64,000 nt of DNA from contig CP092882.1 of NCBI GenBank assembly GCA_030710605.1, positions 20,780,446 through 20,844,445 on the forward strand, in the 5' to 3' direction. This document shows, in pieces, positions 62,117-64,000 of this stretch (its first letter is position 1; each line of letters starts with the position of its first letter). The notes beneath the pieces are model-generated. The model ran no database searches. It worked only from the letters and a program-made list of their open reading frames with translations, and had not been told where the DNA came from. The stretch comes from Cordylochernes scorpioides (Eukaryota; Arthropoda; Arachnida; Pseudoscorpiones; Chernetidae). Made by a program: the position numbers and the translations under genes.

Positions 62117-64000
62117 CTAAATTGTAGAGTTTTGAATAGGTCGTATTTTATCACCTGATGAAGTTTTCACTTTCACAACCCTCACAAGTCCATCTTTTCC
62201 TGGATAGAGTTGGATTATTCTGGCTAACGGCCAGTGTAGTCTCTTTAAACTCTCTTGTCCAATGAGCACCATGTCTCCCACCTTGAATGGTATGGTAGAC
62301 TTCAGGCGTCTCGTTTCTTGTCTCAGGAATCCAAAATATTCGATACGAAATCGTTCTCTAAGATCTTCTCGTACACGTTTGATATATTGATATTTGCGGG
62401 AGAGGGTCTGGTTATCAATCAAGTCCAGGTCTGGAACGCCAACCTCTCTGACCTCATGTAAGAACAACGAAGGTGTCAATGGAGCGAGATCCTCACTTTC
62501 TTCCGTTAGGTAGGTCAGAGGGCGTGTGTTCATCAAGCTTTCGACGTCACACATTAACGTGGAAAGTTCTTCATATCCCAAGGAGGTTTGACCGAGAATC
62601 CTAAAGAGCAATTGTTTCATCCTTCCAATCAAACGCTCCCACCATCCACCCCACCAAGGAGCGCCAGGCGGTATGAATTTCCAGGTGATGTTTTCCAATG
62701 TGGGATCACATTTTAATCTCGAAAAATCAATCTTCTTTAAAGTATCAGTCATGCCTCGGAAATTAGTCCCGTTATCCGAATACACAATCAATGGGCGGCC
62801 TCTTCGAGCAATAAATCGACGGAAAGCTTGGAGAAAGGCTTCCATAGACAAAGATGTCACAAGTTCCAGATGAACTCCTCTATACACTGCGCATGTGAAG
62901 ATGACAATCCATGCTTTCTTCTTATTCTTTAAGATAAGATGCCCAGTTAGATCAACTCCTACTATTTCGAAAACTGCAGCATCTCGTACTCTGTCTTCTG
63001 GTAATGATGTTGACTCGATATCGGAAGAGACACCTACTTCATATTTCCGGAATTTATTTAAAAGTCTTGGTACAATTTCTATCAAATTGGGTCCCTTATC
63101 CAGACAGTCATTCAGGGAAAGTTTACCTCTCTTCCGGGCCGACGCATTGAATACTGGCCGTATTCTAGAAGTTTGACTGTTCCTTTTATACACTGGTCGA
63201 TGTGGCAGGTAGTGTACACCATCTAGTTTATCCTCTCTGCCATACTCGATTATCCCCTGTTTCATCCATTCTTCAAAGATTTGTCCATACTCTTTCATGT
63301 CTCCAACTTCTTCAAGTTTTCTTCTTACAGAAATTAGTTGGTTTTCGGCTAGGTATCTATTCGAAGGAATCCTTTCCTTGTCTTGCACCCAGGGTAGAGC
63401 TACCTCATAACGCCCCTCGATATCTCGCGTCGTGGTGTGGGCGAAATGTTCCTCCATTTCTGCTTGTAATGATTGAGTCTTCTTCTCAACCTCCGCGTCA
63501 GAGACTCCAATTGCATCTAATTTCCACAAGTTTTCTAGATCCAAAGATAGAAGTGTGGTCACGCAAAGGGCGCTGGTGTCATCTCTCACCTCCGTTGGAG
63601 GAATCTTTCCCATCACAGTCCATCCTAGTTTGGTACGGATTGCCACCAGTCCAGATGAGATTCTTCTCTGAGCATCGGTTAGCAATCTCCCGGCTATGTC
63701 CGCCCCTATAAGGACTTCTATACGGTCTCTCATCAAATCTGACACGTCGAGTTCTTCACTCCCTTCTAAAAATGATCTAGGACACACCGGAGGTATGCTT
63801 CCACAGATAAGGGGTTGACCTAGTGCTTCAAACTCACAGCGATAGGAATTATTGATGTCAGATAAATGAATGGTATAGACCTCATGTTCAACTACGTCGG
63901 TACTCGATCCTCCAAACAAGGAATGCCGGAAGAACTCTCTCCTAGATTGTTCGTATTCCATTTCCATTGCTGTGCTATGTAAAATATATGATCTTTGGGA
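62117..64000 (-). CDS. BEL/Pao pol, truncated by the window and lacking most of RT and RNase H
   Basis: Open from the window edge to TAG-type end at 62117; an ATG is in frame at 63965-63967 but the frame continues upstream. Order: protease region (VLIGADIAGRLL, KLGWTVMGKI), start of reverse transcriptase (YLAENQLISVRRKL, HRPVYKRNSQTSRIRPVFNA, LNDCLDKGPNLIE), then at VGVSSDIE (motif A) a jump to integrase (EIVGVDLTGHLI, VYSDNGTNFRG, PPGAPWWGGWWERL, LMNTRPLTYL) and a C-terminal domain (FKVGDMVLIGQES, WPLARIIQLYPGKDG). The deletion near 63015 keeps the frame. The product could not be an active polymerase. Confidence 0.88.
   Translation of the reverse strand, partial: SQRSYILHSTAMEMEYEQSRREFFRHSLFGGSSTDVVEHEVYTIHLSDINNSYRCEFEALGQPLICGSIPPVCPRSFLEGSEELDVSDLMRDRIEVLIGADIAGRLLTDAQRRISSGLVAIRTKLGWTVMGKIPPTEVRDDTSALCVTTLLSLDLENLWKLDAIGVSDAEVEKKTQSLQAEMEEHFAHTTTRDIEGRYEVALPWVQDKERIPSNRYLAENQLISVRRKLEEVGDMKEYGQIFEEWMKQGIIEYGREDKLDGVHYLPHRPVYKRNSQTSRIRPVFNASARKRGKLSLNDCLDKGPNLIEIVPRLLNKFRKYEVGVSSDIESTSLPEDRVRDAAVFEIVGVDLTGHLILKNKKKAWIVIFTCAVYRGVHLELVTSLSMEAFLQAFRRFIARRGRPLIVYSDNGTNFRGMTDTLKKIDFSRLKCDPTLENITWKFIPPGAPWWGGWWERLIGRMKQLLFRILGQTSLGYEELSTLMCDVESLMNTRPLTYLTEESEDLAPLTPSLFLHEVREVGVPDLDLIDNQTLSRKYQYIKRVREDLRERFRIEYFGFLRQETRRLKSTIPFKVGDMVLIGQESLKRLHWPLARIIQLYPGKDGLVRVVKVKTSSGDKIRPIQNSTI

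Larger units (their letters stand above)
61500..64000 (-). mobile_element. BEL/Pao LTR element, 3' part, internally deleted
   Basis: Pol (62117 to the window edge), a C-terminal remnant in another frame (61803-62051) and the start of a 3' LTR at about 61879. The 5' LTR and gag are beyond the window. The LTR's far end is uncertain because no second copy is visible. Confidence 0.8.

Overview
This is a window of metazoan nuclear DNA. It is low in GC, full of introns and homopolymer runs, and dominated by transposable elements; there is no operon, no prokaryotic gene and no CRISPR array. The mix of elements (Penelope-like, Helitron, mariner, pogo/Tigger, hAT, Gypsy, BEL/Pao, and non-LTR elements including 2A-bearing and Tx1-like types), together with an interferon-regulatory-factor-like gene, points to a non-insect invertebrate. 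An arthropod, possibly a chelicerate, is my best guess, but the sequence does not settle it.

Layout. 1-9.2 kb holds a Penelope-like element with inverted arms (31-2777), a 34-bp tandem repeat, a composite non-autonomous Helitron (3064-4713), mariner and Tx1-type LINE fossils, a tRNA-derived SINE and a run of small foldback elements. 9.5-15.1 kb is an AT-rich field with long A-runs on the + strand. From 16.8 to 45.3 kb lies the only host gene I can build. It is on the minus strand and has five exons with matching phases (44554-45288, 19745-20254, 18897-19052, 17922-18123, 16852-16958). It encodes an S/P/Q-rich protein with SUMO-type motifs and an IRF-like tryptophan-cluster domain near its C-terminus. 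Its 24-kb intron contains a 180-bp satellite array (26101-28617), a Tigger-like transposon, and an apparently complete LINE (30766-35525) with an exact 15-bp target-site duplication. 45.3-53.1 kb holds scattered SINEs, MITEs and foldbacks, then an AT-rich desert. 53126-61082 is a young minus-strand Gypsy-type LTR element with no difference seen between its LTRs. The window ends inside an internally deleted BEL/Pao element (about 61.5-64.0 kb).

Theme. Many small palindromic repeats and the Penelope arms share a motif order that matches a minimal hammerhead ribozyme: CTGANGA-like box, short hairpin, GAAA, then a self-complementary ACGT, AGCT or ACATGT, then C or A. The best copy (49655-49745) has this on both strands within one near-perfect palindrome. 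I think this family of dimer-type hammerheads embedded in foldbacks is the most interesting signal here. Next are the LINE whose two ORFs share one frame across a single TAG with no ATG over the whole endonuclease, and the satellite whose unit ends like a Helitron.
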